Positions 11,002-21,796 are shown, counted from the first letter of the stretch. The stretch: DNA of 64,000 nt from Dinoroseobacter sp. (GCA_030066795.1 JASJAW010000044.1:23138-87137); one strand, 5' to 3'. Notes: generated by a model from the letters alone, not told the origin. Numbers and translations: made by a program.

Positions 11002-13017
11002 TTATTCCGCTGCGATCGCTGGGTCCTCTTTGCTCCGAGACATCGCACTCAGTTCCGCCATCAGAGTAGACGCGCGCGCGATCGGGTTGGTCAGGTAGAA
11101 ATCTGCAACCGCTCCGCGGAATTCTGCGTTTGCAGGCGAGGTCAGCACCAATGGTTGCCAGTCATTCTCGGGCACCGTGTCGATTGTTTTTAGATGCGGG
11201 ACCTCTGCAACCAGTGCCTGCCGGAGTTGGACAAGACTGTCATACGCAAGTTGCGCGCCAGCTTCAGCCGAAAGTGCCCGCAGGATTGCCCAGTTCTCTT
11301 TGGCGTCCCCGGGGGCAAACCCAGCGCGCAGCGCCAGTTGCGGGCGTCCTTCGGTGTTTACGAAGAGCCCTTGTTCCTCAGTGTACGCGGCACCCGGCAG
11401 AATCACATCTGCACGGTGCGCGCCGCGGTCACCATGGCTGCCCTGATAGATCACGAAGGCGCCCGGATCGATGTCGACTTCATCGGCCCCGAGGTTATAG
11501 ATCACCTCTGCATCCGCGACTGCCGCTTTGAGCCCACCGTCGGTCACGCAACCAGCGTCGAGTGCCCCGACCCGCGCGGCCGCGGTGTGCAGAACCAGCA
11601 TCTTAGCGCCCATTCTTTCGGTCAGCGCCATCACCTGGCTTAGCACGGCCTCGCCATCGGCCTCTCGCAATGCGCCCTGCCCCACGATGACGATGACGTT
11701 CTTGTCATCCATTGGAGCGGCGTTCTTGACCAGATCAATCAGCGCATCGCGCCCGGTGCCCAGATGAACGGCATCGAAGGTCAGATCGTCATCTTCGCCG
11801 ATGACCGAAACATCGGCCCCCGCGAGCCACGCCTTGCGGAGACGGGCGTTCAGAACCGGCGCCTCCGTCCGCGGGTTCGACCCTACAAGCACGATGTGGT
11901 CTGCCGTGTCGATGTCCTCGATGGTCGCTGTGCCCACATAGGCAGAGCGGTTGCCTGCAGGAAGCCGCGCGCCATCCGTGCGGCATTCCACCGTTCCACC
12001 AAGTTTTTCAGTCAGCTGCTTCAAGGCGAAGGCAGCTTCGACCGGTACAAGATCCCCTACCAGACCCGCTATCTTTTTGCCCTTCATCGCCGTAGCGGCC
12101 GCGGACAGCGCCTCGGCCCAGCTGGCAGGCTTAAGCTTGCCATCGACGCGCACATAGGGTTTGTCCAGCCGCTGACGTCGCAGGCCGTCCCACACGAAGC
12201 GCGTCTTGTCGGAAATCCACTCCTCGTTCACGCCGTCATGATTCCGCGGCAGGATCCGCATCACCTCGCGCCCCTTCGTGTCAACGCGGATGCTCGAGCC
12301 AAGAGCGTCCATCACGTCAATGGTCTCGGTCTTGGTCAGCTCCCATGGTCGTGCGGTGAAGGCATAGGGTTTCGAGACCAGTGCGCCCACCGGGCACAGG
12401 TCAATGATGTTTCCCTGAAGATTAGAGGCGAGCGTCTGGTTCAGATAGGAGGTGATCTCGCTGTCCTCGCCCCGGCCAGTCTGTCCCATCTGGGTGATGC
12501 CCGCGACTTCTGTCGTGAAGCGGACACAGCGGGTGCAGGAGATACAGCGCGTCATATGCGTTTCCACGAGGGGTCCGAGGTTCAACTCGGTCGCGGCGCG
12601 CTTCGGTTCGCGGTAGCGTGAGAAATCGACACCATAGGCCATGGCCTGGTCCTGCAAATCGCATTCGCCGCCTTGATCGCAAATCGGGCAATCGAGCGGG
12701 TGATTGATCAGCAGGAACTCCATCACCCCTTCACGGGCCTTTTTCACCATCGGTGAATTGGTTTTGACCACCGGCGGCTGCCCCTCAGGACCGGGACGCA
12801 GGTCCTTGACTTGCATTGCGCAGGACGCTGCAGGTTTGGGCGGCCCACCGACCACTTCCACCAGACACATCCGGCAGTTACCGGCAATTGACAGCCGCTC
12901 ATGGTAGCAGAACCGCGGCACTTCGATCCCGGCCACTTCACAGGCCTGGATCAGTGTAAGTGCCGGGTCGACCTCGATCTCGCGGTCGTCGATGATGATT
13001 TTTCTCAGGTCAGACAT
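11002..13017 (-). CDS. nuoG: NADH-quinone oxidoreductase subunit G
   Basis: NuoG is the large iron-sulfur subunit of the complex I peripheral arm. From the ATG at 13017 ([18 protein letters not shown]) the 671-residue product shows a 2Fe-2S site (Cys 37, 48, 51, 66), a His-Cys3 4Fe-4S site (His106, Cys 110, 113, 119) and a further 4Fe-4S site (Cys 158, 161, 164, 208). A degenerate molybdopterin-oxidoreductase domain follows. Cluster N7 cysteines, found in some bacteria, are not obvious. The longer frame to 13050 lies inside the upstream gene. The start overlaps the pentapeptide gene by eight bases. Confidence 0.96.
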   Translation of the reverse strand: MSDLRKIIIDDREIEVDPALTLIQACEVAGIEVPRFCYHERLSIAGNCRMCLVEVVGGPPKPAASCAMQVKDLRPGPEGQPPVVKTNSPMVKKAREGVMEFLLINHPLDCPICDQGGECDLQDQAMAYGVDFSRYREPKRAATELNLGPLVETHMTRCISCTRCVRFTTEVAGITQMGQTGRGEDSEITSYLNQTLASNLQGNIIDLCPVGALVSKPYAFTARPWELTKTETIDVMDALGSSIRVDTKGREVMRILPRNHDGVNEEWISDKTRFVWDGLRRQRLDKPYVRVDGKLKPASWAEALSAAATAMKGKKIAGLVGDLVPVEAAFALKQLTEKLGGTVECRTDGARLPAGNRSAYVGTATIEDIDTADHIVLVGSNPRTEAPVLNARLRKAWLAGADVSVIGEDDDLTFDAVHLGTGRDALIDLVKNAAPMDDKNVIVIVGQGALREADGEAVLSQVMALTERMGAKMLVLHTAAARVGALDAGCVTDGGLKAAVADAEVIYNLGADEVDIDPGAFVIYQGSHGDRGAHRADVILPGAAYTEEQGLFVNTEGRPQLALRAGFAPGDAKENWAILRALSAEAGAQLAYDSLVQLRQALVAEVPHLKTIDTVPENDWQPLVLTSPANAEFRGAVADFYLTNPIARASTLMAELSAMSRSKEDPAIAAE

Positions 13018-13261
13018 CGTCTTTCCCTTTCGATTGCTCGTAGGCGTCAATCAGGTCCGTGACCTTTACGCCGCGAATGGTCATTCCAGTTAAGTTCGCA
13101 TCGTCGATGGACACGTTTGTCATATTCACGTCCTGAAACACGGCGCCGCTCAGGTTCACGTCTTGAAACCGCGCGCGCGACAGATCGGCATCCTCGAATG
13201 AGGACCCGGCGAGCCCTGCATTTCTTGCCTTAATCACGTCTGAAAGATCGCGCAGATCCAT
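13010..13261 (-). CDS. Small pentapeptide-repeat protein
   Basis: The 83-residue product, starting at the ATG at 13261 ([19 protein letters not shown]), has about seven degenerate A(D/N)LxX-type repeats, for example [20 protein letters not shown] and later DDANLTGM. Such repeats fold as a right-handed quadrilateral beta-helix. It ends in a charged [11 protein letters not shown] tail. It lies between a DUF3291 gene (four-base gap) and nuoG (eight-base overlap), so it is translated with complex I. The role is unknown; a scaffold or assembly function is only a guess. Confidence 0.75.
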   Translation of the reverse strand: MDLRDLSDVIKARNAGLAGSSFEDADLSRARFQDVNLSGAVFQDVNMTNVSIDDANLTGMTIRGVKVTDLIDAYEQSKGKDDV

Positions 13262-13265
13262 CCCG

Positions 13266-13769
13266 CTACTCCGCAGCAACGGGCGCACAGGCATGGGTTC
13301 TCCACATGCGTGCCTCGTCCAGGTACGACCAGCCGAACGCGTGGTCACTATTTCCGTGGGTCTTTAGATGCTCCAGCCGCGCGAGGGCTTCGTCGAGCGT
13401 TGGTTGATGACCCTCCGGCACCCACCACATGACGAAATGCATTGCGCCGAGCACTTCAAACCACTCGGCCCTGCGGTCATAAAACCGTTTGTGGATCGTG
13501 CCCCAGACGAATTTCTCCAAGCTCTCCACATCTTCCCAGACGGTCAGGTTCGAGACAAACCGCGGGTCACCGTCGATCTTGGCCTCCGTGTTGCCCATGC
13601 CAGGCTCGCCTGAGCCCTCCATCATCCACACGAAGCCCGGCATCCGTTTGCCAAGCCCGTTCACCATGTCCAGGGCTTCCATAAACTCCCGCACTCGCGG
13701 ATCATCGGTATCCGCCACCAAACGGCCGATATTCAGCTGGGCAAGGTGATATCCCTTCGGCATGCTCAT
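13266..13769 (-). CDS. DUF3291 domain protein
   Basis: The 167-residue cytoplasmic protein matches the DUF3291 pattern: an N-terminal HLAQLNIGRLVADTDDP strand-turn, VNGLGKRMPGFVWMM, then FVSNLTVWEDVESLEKFVWG, the RFYDRRAEWFEVL helix and a WWVPEGHQPTLDEALARLEHL end. This is a ferredoxin-like fold with monooxygenase-like dimers; no catalytic function is established. Its start overlaps the first DUF5333 gene by four bases and its stop lies four bases from the pentapeptide-repeat gene. Cotranscription with nuo is therefore near certain, although the functional link is unknown. Confidence 0.8.
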   Translation of the reverse strand: MSMPKGYHLAQLNIGRLVADTDDPRVREFMEALDMVNGLGKRMPGFVWMMEGSGEPGMGNTEAKIDGDPRFVSNLTVWEDVESLEKFVWGTIHKRFYDRRAEWFEVLGAMHFVMWWVPEGHQPTLDEALARLEHLKTHGNSDHAFGWSYLDEARMWRTHACAPVAAE

Positions 13770-14158
13770 TCCGGTGCCTCCAGCAGAAGTGCGCCAATCA
13801 TTGTCTCGTTTGCAATCTCAACCGCGGCCGCACCGCAGACGGCCTCTTCGCCTTTGCCCTCGATCGGGTGTTTGGCGAGGAAATCCTGCTGCATGGCTCC
13901 GAAAATTGGGCTCGGGTCTATCATCTGGTCAAACGGCGTTTCGGTGTTAAATCCATCCTCTTCCAGCCGGGCTTCCAGCATGGTCATCCGGTCCTGAATG
14001 GCGCCAAAATTGATGCCCACTCGGCTGCAGCCCTGCGCCAGCGCTTCCGCCATTGTCACAGCAAACACAGAGTCCGTGTAGTAACTGGGTGCCGGGCGCA
14101 GCTCTTGCGCAAAAGCGGCTCCGGTTGTGAGCAGCAAACATGTGCAGATACGGATCAT
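13766..14158 (-). CDS. Secreted DUF5333-type protein, copy 1
   Basis: The product is 130 residues with a short signal peptide (cleavage likely after AFA at residue 17). The mature part shares its layout with the gene just upstream: an N-terminal RPAPSYYTDSVF segment, a lone cysteine (QGCSRVGIN), an EEDGFNTETP region and a C-terminal VCGAAAVEIANETMIGALL helix. Two conserved cysteines per copy suggest one disulfide in the periplasm. The family assignment to DUF5333 is from memory. It overlaps both neighbours by four bases. The function is unknown; the nuo location is typical of Rhodobacteraceae. Confidence 0.72.
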   Translation of the reverse strand: MIRICTCLLLTTGAAFAQELRPAPSYYTDSVFAVTMAEALAQGCSRVGINFGAIQDRMTMLEARLEEDGFNTETPFDQMIDPSPIFGAMQQDFLAKHPIEGKGEEAVCGAAAVEIANETMIGALLLEAPE

Positions 14159-14553
14159 CCGGCTGTCCTTTTCAAGAAGCTGCCGATCAAGGTCCGTTCA
14201 GCGATTTCCTGGTCCGCTGCACGGCAAACGTCCGACGGCTCCGAAGCTTCGGTCAGGCTGCGCTTGCGTGCCCAGATCTCCACGGCGGCGCCGATCGCAT
14301 CGCTTGGGTCGTCCATTCTGTTGTCCTCGCGCATCGCGTCGAAGCCATCCGCATCCAGGCGTTCAAAAACCTCAAGCCACGCCTTTTCCACGCTGTCTGG
14401 ATTGACAGCCACAGTCGGACACCAGTGAGCCAGCGTTTCAGCCGCATAGACCTGCGCGAACATGTCAGAGAGGTAGCCAGGGGCCGGGCGTTTGTCCGCA
14501 GCCTGCGCCATGCCTGCCAGAAGCAGGCAAGATATGACTGCAGTGCGGATCAC
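14155..14553 (-). CDS. Secreted DUF5333-type protein, copy 2
   Basis: This 132-residue protein has a signal peptide ending near AQA (residue 18) and a mature part paralogous to the following gene. It has [11 protein letters not shown] at the start, HWCPTVAVN with the first cysteine, LDADGFDAM in the middle, and [19 protein letters not shown] at the end. The two genes are adjacent, overlap by four bases and are clearly related but well diverged, so the tandem duplication is old. It overlaps the end of nuoF by four bases. The function is unknown. Confidence 0.72.
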   Translation of the reverse strand: MIRTAVISCLLLAGMAQAADKRPAPGYLSDMFAQVYAAETLAHWCPTVAVNPDSVEKAWLEVFERLDADGFDAMREDNRMDDPSDAIGAAVEIWARKRSLTEASEPSDVCRAADQEIAERTLIGSFLKRTAG

Positions 14554-15851
14554 TCCGCCGCCATCGCGGCCGTGACGCGGCCCGTCTTCTGCGCCTTGAT
14601 CCGATCCTCGATCTCATCGCGGAAGTTGCGGATCAGACCCTGAATCGGCCACGCAGCCGCATCGCCGAGCGCGCAGATCGTGTGGCCTTCGACCTGTTTT
14701 GTCACGTCGAAGAGCATGTCGATTTCCTCGAGCTCGGCTTCACCACGCACCAACCGGTCCATGACGCGCATCATCCAGCCTGTCCCCTCGCGACAGGGCG
14801 TGCATTGACCGCAGCTTTCGTGTTTGTAGAACTTCGACAGCCGCCAGATCGCCTTGATGATGTCCGTGGACTGATCCATCACAATCACCGCCGCCGTACC
14901 GAGGCCGGAACCAAGCTCGCCGCGCAGATAGTCGAAATCCATGGTCGCGTCGCGCATGTCCTCGCCGCGCACACAGGGCACCGAAGACCCGCCTGGGATC
15001 ACCGCCTTGAGGTTGTCCCAGCCGCCCCGAATACCGCCGCAGTGCTTGTCGATCAGCTCCTCGAAGCTCAGGCTCATCGCCTCTTCGACCACGCTGGGAT
15101 GGTTCACATGGCCCGAGATCGCGAAGAGCTTTGTGCCCGAATTGTTGGGCCGCCCAAACTGCGCAAACCAATCGCCGCCACGCCGCAGGATTGTCGGTAC
15201 GACCGCGATCGACTCAACATTGTTGACTGTTGTGGGGCATCCATAGAGTCCTGCGCCCGCCGGGAATGGCGGCTTCATGCGCGGCATGCCCTTTTTGCCT
15301 TCAAGGCTTTCGATCAGCGCTGTTTCTTCGCCGCAAATATAGGCGCCAGCCCCATGTGCGAGATAGAGGTCGAAATCCCAGCCGGACCCGGCCGCGTTCT
15401 TGCCCAGAAGGCCCGCATCATAGGCTTCATCAATCGCGGCCTGCAGCGCCTCGCGCTCGCGAATATACTCGCCGCGAATGTAGATATAGCTGACATGCGC
15501 CCCCATCGCGAAGGAGGCGATCAGGCAGCCCTCGATCAGCGTATGAGGGTCATGGCGCATGATCTCCCGGTCTTTGCAGGTGCCGGGCTCGGATTCATCA
15601 GCATTCACAACAAGATAGTGCGGTCGACCATCGCTTTCTTTGGGCATGAAGGACCATTTCAGCCCGGTGGGGAATCCGGCCCCGCCCCGGCCGCGCAAGC
15701 CGCTTTTTTTCATCTCCTCGACAATGGCGTCACGGCCCTTCTCGAGAAGTTTCGCGGTGCCGTCCCAATGGCCCCGCGCTCGCGCGCCCGCCAAAGTGCG
15801 GTCATGCATGCCATAAATGTTGGTGAAGATCCGGTCCTGATCTTGCAGCAT
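14550..15851 (-). CDS. nuoF: NADH-quinone oxidoreductase subunit F
   Basis: NuoF binds NADH and FMN and carries cluster N3, the entry point for electrons into complex I. The 433-residue product has the glycine-rich [16 protein letters not shown] motif (51-66), the FMN-region [16 protein letters not shown] and the cluster ligands Cys 347, 350, 353 and 393 ([12 protein letters not shown] and [12 protein letters not shown]). Start and length fit the family. It lies three bases after the DUF5337 gene and overlaps the second DUF5333 gene. Confidence 0.97.
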   Translation of the reverse strand: MLQDQDRIFTNIYGMHDRTLAGARARGHWDGTAKLLEKGRDAIVEEMKKSGLRGRGGAGFPTGLKWSFMPKESDGRPHYLVVNADESEPGTCKDREIMRHDPHTLIEGCLIASFAMGAHVSYIYIRGEYIREREALQAAIDEAYDAGLLGKNAAGSGWDFDLYLAHGAGAYICGEETALIESLEGKKGMPRMKPPFPAGAGLYGCPTTVNNVESIAVVPTILRRGGDWFAQFGRPNNSGTKLFAISGHVNHPSVVEEAMSLSFEELIDKHCGGIRGGWDNLKAVIPGGSSVPCVRGEDMRDATMDFDYLRGELGSGLGTAAVIVMDQSTDIIKAIWRLSKFYKHESCGQCTPCREGTGWMMRVMDRLVRGEAELEEIDMLFDVTKQVEGHTICALGDAAAWPIQGLIRNFRDEIEDRIKAQKTGRVTAAMAAE

Positions 15852-15854
15852 CGC

Positions 15855-16082
15855 TCACTCCTTGGTCTGGCGCGCGCGCCAGAGTTTCACACCCACCACC
15901 AGCGCCCAGAAAAAGGCAGCCAAAGCGGCGAAATCGATCAGGAACACGTAGCGGACCGGAAGACCCAACTCGCGCCCTGCAAAATTCGCCCCGATCCAGA
16001 GCACCATGGTCGCAGCGACAACGATCGCCGCCGTGCGAGCCTGCATAACGCGGGCGTGGTCGTCTGGATCATGGGGTTTCAT
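15855..16082 (-). CDS. Small two-helix membrane protein (DUF5337-type)
   Basis: From the ATG at 16082, preceded by GAGG, the product is 75 residues (MKPHDPDDHARVMQAR...). A charged N-terminal segment is followed by two hydrophobic helices (about TAAIVVAATMVLWIGANFAG and YVFLIDFAALAAFFWALVVG) and a basic C-terminus. An alternative ATG at 16115 would add 11 polar residues. The gene is a regular passenger of the nuo operon in Rhodobacteraceae, annotated there as DUF5337 (from memory). A role as an accessory subunit or assembly factor of complex I is possible but not shown. Confidence 0.72.
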   Translation of the reverse strand: MKPHDPDDHARVMQARTAAIVVAATMVLWIGANFAGRELGLPVRYVFLIDFAALAAFFWALVVGVKLWRARQTKE

Positions 16083-16092
16083 CTTGGTCCTC

Positions 16093-16875
16093 TTAGTATA
16101 CGTCGCCGTCTTCAACCCGTTTCGAGAACGCTGTTTCTTCTCCAGCGGCCAGTTTCTTGGCCTGATCTACCCATTCGTCACGGGTGGCCCTGCCCTTGAA
16201 CCCGACAAGATTCTCGTCAACCCAAGCCACATCAGACGCCGACCAATTCGCAATCTGGCCGAAATGAAAAAAGCCATGGGAGTTCAGAAGCTTCTCAAGC
16301 TTTGGCCCCACACCCTTGATTTTCTTCAAATCGTCGGCAGCGCCGCCATGCGGAGCATCGAGGCCAGCGGGCTTACCTTCCGGAACCGCCGGAGCGGCGG
16401 CCGGAGCCGCAGCAGGCTCAAAGCCATTGTCATATTTCCAGTCACCCTTGCGTGCGGCGAGTTCTGCCTCACCAGCGAGGGCCGGGCTCGGTTTCACTTT
16501 GGACGCGGCCTCAGCGGCAGGTGCGGGTGCGGGCGCGGCCTTTGCCGCTGGCGCCGGAGCGGGCTCTGGTGCGGGTGCGGCCGGCGCAGGCTTACTGGGT
16601 GCCGGTGCTCCGCCTTGGACGCGCGCCTGAGCCGCCGCCAGATCCGCCTGCAATTTGGCGCTGGCCTCCGCAGGTGTCGCTGCAGGTTTCGGCGTGGTAC
16701 AGACTGCGAATGACAAAAAGCCTCCGACGACCAGCCATGCCAGAATGCCCATGAAGGCCCCCTGCAGGAAAGTCCATCCAACTACCATCAACCCTGCGGT
16801 TGTCAGAACCCCAAGCAGGATTCCAACGCCCCAGCACACTATTGCGCAGGTGTAATCAGCTTTTTGCGGTGCCAT
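16093..16875 (-). CDS. Membrane-anchored helix-hairpin-helix protein of the nuo operon
   Basis: The 260-residue protein has two N-terminal transmembrane helices (about 10-32 and 38-59). A long alanine/proline-rich linker (about 66-125) follows, then a short conserved block (AGEAELAARKGDWKY, 134-148) and a C-terminal helix-hairpin-helix-like domain (182-243, with [16 protein letters not shown]). The last two parts are repeated almost unchanged at the C-terminus of the adjacent NuoE. Such HhH domains often bind DNA, but this one is tied to the membrane and complex I, so a protein-contact role is more likely (inference). It starts 32 bases after nuoE. Confidence 0.8.
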   Translation of the reverse strand: MAPQKADYTCAIVCWGVGILLGVLTTAGLMVVGWTFLQGAFMGILAWLVVGGFLSFAVCTTPKPAATPAEASAKLQADLAAAQARVQGGAPAPSKPAPAAPAPEPAPAPAAKAAPAPAPAAEAASKVKPSPALAGEAELAARKGDWKYDNGFEPAAAPAAAPAVPEGKPAGLDAPHGGAADDLKKIKGVGPKLEKLLNSHGFFHFGQIANWSASDVAWVDENLVGFKGRATRDEWVDQAKKLAAGEETAFSKRVEDGDVY

Positions 16876-16907
16876 GCCAAATCTCCCCGTTTCGTTAGGA
16901 CCGTTGT

Positions 16908-18086
16908 TTAATCACCATGCCCTTTTGTAACGCGCGATGAAAACTCTGTCTCTCCCCCTGTTGCCAGTACTTTAGCCTGAGAAATCCACTCATCGCGGGA
17001 GGCACGGCCCTTAAAGCCTTCAAGGTTGTCATCGACCCAGGCAAGTTCAGCCGCGCTCCAGGCGGCGATCTGGTCGAAATGGTAGACGCCCATGGAATTC
17101 AACAACGTCTCCAGCTTCGGCCCGACACCTTTGATCCGCTTCAGGTCATCCGCGCCTTCCGCACGCGCGGCGCTCAGCATAGCGGGCTTGTCCGCCACGG
17201 TCGTGGTCGTCCCTGCGTAGCGCCAGGTGCCCTTACGACTGGCCAGCTCGGCCTCCCCCGCCAGCGCGGCACTGGGTTGTACCTTCGTGGCAACGACAGT
17301 CTCGACTTGGGATGTGGCTTTCACGACGGCTGGCTCGGCGGGTTTGTTGGCGGGACGCCGCTCAGGGATCTCAGCGCCTGCGGGCAACCAAGGCGTCAGC
17401 AGCGGCACCTCGGACCCGTCAATGCGCTTAATCGTGTCCTGCAAATCGACTGCAAGGCGCACGGACGCGTTATAGGGGTCCTTGCCGGCTTCGTACTCAG
17501 TGAGACTGGTCAGGCCACCCAGCGGCTCGGACGCGTAGCGCCCGTTCTGCGGACCCGGCACCGGCACCTCGCCCGCCGCCATCTTGTCGATCAAGGCCGC
17601 GAAGCTTTCGGCGGTCAGATCCTCGTAATAGTCCTTGCCGATCTGCGCCATGGGGGCGTTCGCGCAGGAGCCGAGGCATTCCACCTCCTCCCAGCTGAAC
17701 TTGCCATCCGGGCTCAGCTCATGGGCGTTCGGCGCGATCTTTTCCTTGCAGACCCCGATCAGGTCCTCGGCGCCGCAGATCATGCAGGAGGTCGTCCCGC
17801 ACACCTGAATATGCGCAACAGACCCAACGGGTTGCAGCTGAAACATGAAGTAAAACGTCGCGACTTCCAGTGCCCGGATATAGGCCAGATCGAGCATCTC
17901 GGCGACGTACTCGATCGCCGGACGGGTCAGCCAGCCCTCCTGTTCCTGTGCGCGCCAGAGGATCGGAATGATCGCGCTGGCCTGACGGCCTTCGGGAAAC
18001 TTGGTGATCTGCGCCTCTGCCCAGGCCTGGTTTTCCGGCGTGAAGGCGAAGCTGTCGGGTTGGTCTTGGTGAAGACGGCGGAGCAT
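16908..18086 (-). CDS. nuoE: NADH-quinone oxidoreductase subunit E with C-terminal HhH extension
   Basis: The first 225 residues are a normal NuoE with the thioredoxin-like 2Fe-2S domain. Cluster N1a ligands are Cys 96, 101, 137 and 141 ([13 protein letters not shown] and [10 protein letters not shown]). The protein continues to 392 residues, about 170 longer than the usual form: a linker (about 240-272), the [15 protein letters not shown] block (276-290) and a helix-hairpin-helix-like domain (311-375, [16 protein letters not shown]). This tail matches the end of the next gene. Extended NuoE is known in Rhodobacteraceae. nuoD lies 83 bases upstream. Confidence 0.94.
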   Translation of the reverse strand: MLRRLHQDQPDSFAFTPENQAWAEAQITKFPEGRQASAIIPILWRAQEQEGWLTRPAIEYVAEMLDLAYIRALEVATFYFMFQLQPVGSVAHIQVCGTTSCMICGAEDLIGVCKEKIAPNAHELSPDGKFSWEEVECLGSCANAPMAQIGKDYYEDLTAESFAALIDKMAAGEVPVPGPQNGRYASEPLGGLTSLTEYEAGKDPYNASVRLAVDLQDTIKRIDGSEVPLLTPWLPAGAEIPERRPANKPAEPAVVKATSQVETVVATKVQPSAALAGEAELASRKGTWRYAGTTTTVADKPAMLSAARAEGADDLKRIKGVGPKLETLLNSMGVYHFDQIAAWSAAELAWVDDNLEGFKGRASRDEWISQAKVLATGGETEFSSRVTKGHGD

Positions 18087-18169
18087 CCGTTACACCCTTT
18101 CGGTCTGGCCGAACGCGCGGACGCCTCCGGCAGGAGTATTTTTGCAAAGAAGAAACAGAGGCGCGTTCA

Positions 18170-19384
18170 TCACCGGTCAATCTCCCCGAACACAACGTCC
18201 ATCGTGCCGATGATCGCCGAGACGTCGGCGAGCTGATGGCCCGAGGCGACGTGATCCATCGATTGCAGATGCAGGAAGCCCGGCGCGCGCAGTTTCGCGC
18301 GGTAGGGTCGGTTCGAGCCATCGGCGACGAGGTAGACGCCGAACTCGCCCTTGGGCGCTTCGACGGCTGCGTAGACCTCTCCCGCAGGCACGTGGAAGCC
18401 CTCGGTGTAGAGCTTGAAGTGATGGATCAGAGCTTCCATCGAGGTTTTCATGTCCGACCGCTTCGGCGGTGTGATCTTGCCGCGTGCGAGAACATCGCCC
18501 GGCGTTTCGCGCAACTTGGCAATCGCTTGCTGAATAATCGACAGACTCTCGCGCATCTCCGCCATGCGACACAGGTAGCGATCGTAACAATCGCCGTTCT
18601 TGCCGACCGGGATCTTGAACTCAAACTCGTCGTAGCACTCGTAGGGCTGCGCGCGGCGCAGGTCCCACGCGAGGCCCGAGCCGCGTACCATCACGCCGGA
18701 ATAGCCCCAGTCGAGGATCTCCTGCTCGGTGATGACACCGATATCGCAGTTGCGCTGCTTGAAGATGCGGTTCTCGGTCAGCAGGCCCTCGATATCGTCG
18801 AGGACCTCGGGAAACTCATGGCTCCACGCTTCGATGTCATCGAGCAGCGCATCAGGCAAGTCCTGATGCACCCCACCGGGGCGGAAATAGGCCGCGTGCA
18901 GCCGCGCACCACAGGCGCGTTCGTAGAACACCATGAGCTTTTCACGCTCTTCGAACCCCCAGAGCGGCGGGGTCAGCGCCCCCACATCCATCGCCTGAGT
19001 GGTCACGTTCAGCAGGTGGTTCAGGATGCGACCGATCTCGGAGTAAAGCACTCTGATCAGCGAGGCCCGGCGCGGCACTTCCACGCCCGTGAGCTTTTCA
19101 ATCGCCAGACACCAGGCATGTTCCTGGTTCATCGGAGCCACGTAATCGAGCCGGTCGAAATATGGCAAGTTCTGCAGATAGGTCCGGCTTTCCATCAGCT
19201 TCTCGGTCCCGCGGTGCAGAAGCCCGATATGCGGATCGCAGCGCTCTACAATCTCGCCGTCCAGCTCAAGAACCAACCGCAAAACACCATGTGCTGCCGG
19301 GTGTTGCGGCCCGAAGTTGATATTGAAGTTCCGGATCTTCTGTTCACCCGTCAGGGTATCTTCGAAATTCGTACCATCCATCAT
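18170..19384 (-). CDS. nuoD: NADH-quinone oxidoreductase subunit D
   Basis: NuoD is the 49-kDa-type subunit lining the quinone pocket of complex I. The 404-residue product has [15 protein letters not shown] near the start (quinone-contact histidine), [26 protein letters not shown] and a C-terminal [18 protein letters not shown] ending in the arginine conserved in this subunit. nuoC is a separate gene here, not fused. A sulfotransferase gene lies between nuoC and nuoD, three bases upstream, so nuoD translation probably depends on reading through that gene. Confidence 0.97.
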   Translation of the reverse strand: MMDGTNFEDTLTGEQKIRNFNINFGPQHPAAHGVLRLVLELDGEIVERCDPHIGLLHRGTEKLMESRTYLQNLPYFDRLDYVAPMNQEHAWCLAIEKLTGVEVPRRASLIRVLYSEIGRILNHLLNVTTQAMDVGALTPPLWGFEEREKLMVFYERACGARLHAAYFRPGGVHQDLPDALLDDIEAWSHEFPEVLDDIEGLLTENRIFKQRNCDIGVITEQEILDWGYSGVMVRGSGLAWDLRRAQPYECYDEFEFKIPVGKNGDCYDRYLCRMAEMRESLSIIQQAIAKLRETPGDVLARGKITPPKRSDMKTSMEALIHHFKLYTEGFHVPAGEVYAAVEAPKGEFGVYLVADGSNRPYRAKLRAPGFLHLQSMDHVASGHQLADVSAIIGTMDVVFGEIDR

Positions 19385-19387
19385 CGG

Positions 19388-20266
19388 TCAAACTCCAACA
19401 GTCTCGGAGCGCCAGCTCTTTGGCAGGCCTCCGAACATGGTGCGGACGTAGTCGTATTGCGGAGCGAGCTGCCCAGCGGCAATCGCCGTGCGTGTGGCAT
19501 CCAGCGGAACCACAGTCCCCTCGTGAACGCGACGCTCCAGCGGGGCTGGATGCGGAGCCACCCCGAGAAAGCCGCAGATGCGATCAGCCGTGTCCTGGGA
19601 AAACAGGTCGTCATAGAACGCGATCAGGCGACCCTCAGCGGGCACGGCAGCGGTCAGGCGTTCCAGTGCGCCAACGTAATCACAGCGCTCAGAAACCGCG
19701 CGTTCCTTCCCCTCGGTCCAGCGATCGAAAATCCAGTTGGCGCGTTCCGCGATCTCTGCCTCGGATCCGCCTTTCCAGCCTGCCATCATACGAATATTGG
19801 ACCAAAGCCGGTCTATCGGATCGCGTAATACATACAGAAAGCGGGTGACCGGGGCGAGGCCGGCCATCATTTTCAGGCGTGCTTCGGACAACAGCGCATA
19901 GGCCGGTGTGATATCGCCAACCACTTTCGCCCCTTTGCGGCCCTTCTTCAAAAAGGCGACATACGCTTTGGCATTTTCTTCGCCTCGCCCGATGAGTCCG
20001 AGATAACGGTCAATTTCTTCAACATCGCGGCGCAGGCGCACCTGATCTTTTTCGGAGGCCGATTTCATTCGGGCGCGATACGCCCCACGTTTTTCGCAAA
20101 GCTGGTCGATAGTTTCCATGACCCGGCCGTGGTCCAGAGCGTCGAAATAGTGAAGCTCCTTATGGCGCCAAAGGTGCACTTCGGGGTGGCGTTCCAGATA
20201 GAACTGGAGCCAGCTGGTGCCTGCCTTGGTGGCCCCGATCCCGAAGAGAAGCGTCACATCAGCCAT
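19388..20266 (-). CDS. Sulfotransferase-family protein inserted between nuoC and nuoD
   Basis: The 292-residue cytoplasmic protein has the PAPS-binding 5'-phosphosulfate loop GIGATKAGTSWLQ (9-21, Lys14 in the catalytic position) and a 3'-phosphate-binding segment VLRDPIDRLWSNIRM near the middle. A C-terminal EGTVVPLDATR region follows. The family transfers sulfate from PAPS to hydroxyl or amino groups of glycans, lipids or small molecules; the acceptor cannot be deduced. Gaps of three bases on each side show it is fully part of the nuo transcript, unusual for such a gene. No PAPS synthesis genes are in the window. Confidence 0.88.
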   Translation of the reverse strand: MADVTLLFGIGATKAGTSWLQFYLERHPEVHLWRHKELHYFDALDHGRVMETIDQLCEKRGAYRARMKSASEKDQVRLRRDVEEIDRYLGLIGRGEENAKAYVAFLKKGRKGAKVVGDITPAYALLSEARLKMMAGLAPVTRFLYVLRDPIDRLWSNIRMMAGWKGGSEAEIAERANWIFDRWTEGKERAVSERCDYVGALERLTAAVPAEGRLIAFYDDLFSQDTADRICGFLGVAPHPAPLERRVHEGTVVPLDATRTAIAAGQLAPQYDYVRTMFGGLPKSWRSETVGV

Positions 20267-20269
20267 GCG

Positions 20270-20893
20270 TCAGGCTTTCTCCCCCTCTGCGTCGGCATCA
20301 CCCTTTTCATCACCGGGCAGGATGTACTCCGCGCCTTCCCATGGGCTCATGAAATCGAACTGGCGGTATTCCTGCACAAGCTTCACCGGCTCGTAAACCA
20401 CGCGCTTCTTTTCCTCGTCATACCGCACTTCGGTATAGCCTGTGGTCGGGAAGTCCTTGCGCAAAGGATAGCCGCGGAACCCGTAATCGGTCAGGATGCG
20501 GCGCAGGTCCGGGTGCCCGGAGAACAGGATCCCGAACATGTCGAACACCTCGCGCTCGAACCAGTTGGCGGATGGGTGCTCGGACACGATAGAAGGCACC
20601 AGTTCGCTCTCCCGCACCTGTGTGCGAAGTCGAACACGGTGGTTCTGGTACATCGACAGGAAGTGGTACACCACATCGAAGCGTTGGACCCGCTCGGGAT
20701 GATCGACGGCCGTTATGTCCACGAGGGTCGAAAACCCACAGCGCGGGTCGGATTTCAAAAAACCCACGACCTCGACCAGAGAGTTGGGAACGACCTTCAC
20801 CGTTAACTCACCGAAGGCAACTTCGGTCGAAACCACGCAGTCGGGGCGCTTGAACTCGATATAGGCGCCAAGCTCCTGAAGCGCTTCGCTCAT
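20270..20893 (-). CDS. nuoC: NADH-quinone oxidoreductase subunit C
   Basis: NuoC is the 30-kDa-type subunit of the complex I peripheral arm. From the ATG at 20893 ([18 protein letters not shown]), with AAAGGA upstream, the product is 207 residues. It contains the family signature [14 protein letters not shown], together with the [20 protein letters not shown] segment just before it. The C-terminus is acidic ([11 protein letters not shown]). A longer frame to 21073 reads back over nuoB and is rejected. It starts 13 bases after nuoB and is followed by the inserted sulfotransferase gene. Confidence 0.96.
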   Translation of the reverse strand: MSEALQELGAYIEFKRPDCVVSTEVAFGELTVKVVPNSLVEVVGFLKSDPRCGFSTLVDITAVDHPERVQRFDVVYHFLSMYQNHRVRLRTQVRESELVPSIVSEHPSANWFEREVFDMFGILFSGHPDLRRILTDYGFRGYPLRKDFPTTGYTEVRYDEEKKRVVYEPVKLVQEYRQFDFMSPWEGAEYILPGDEKGDADAEGEKA

Positions 20894-20906
20894 CCGTAAT
20901 CCTTTC

Positions 20907-21796
<890 letters not shown>

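Noticed and set aside
10658..11098. 146-codon plus-strand frame over the nuoG-nuoH gap
   Set aside because: Runs antisense into both nuo genes, is basic and low complexity, and lacks a ribosome-binding site.
14682..16199. 505-codon plus-strand frame opposite nuoF
   Set aside because: NuoF cluster and FMN motifs are intact on the minus strand; the plus-strand product is motif-free.
18236..19828. 530-codon plus-strand frame opposite nuoD and the sulfotransferase gene
   Set aside because: Spans the junction of two real minus-strand genes, a sign of a composition-driven frame.
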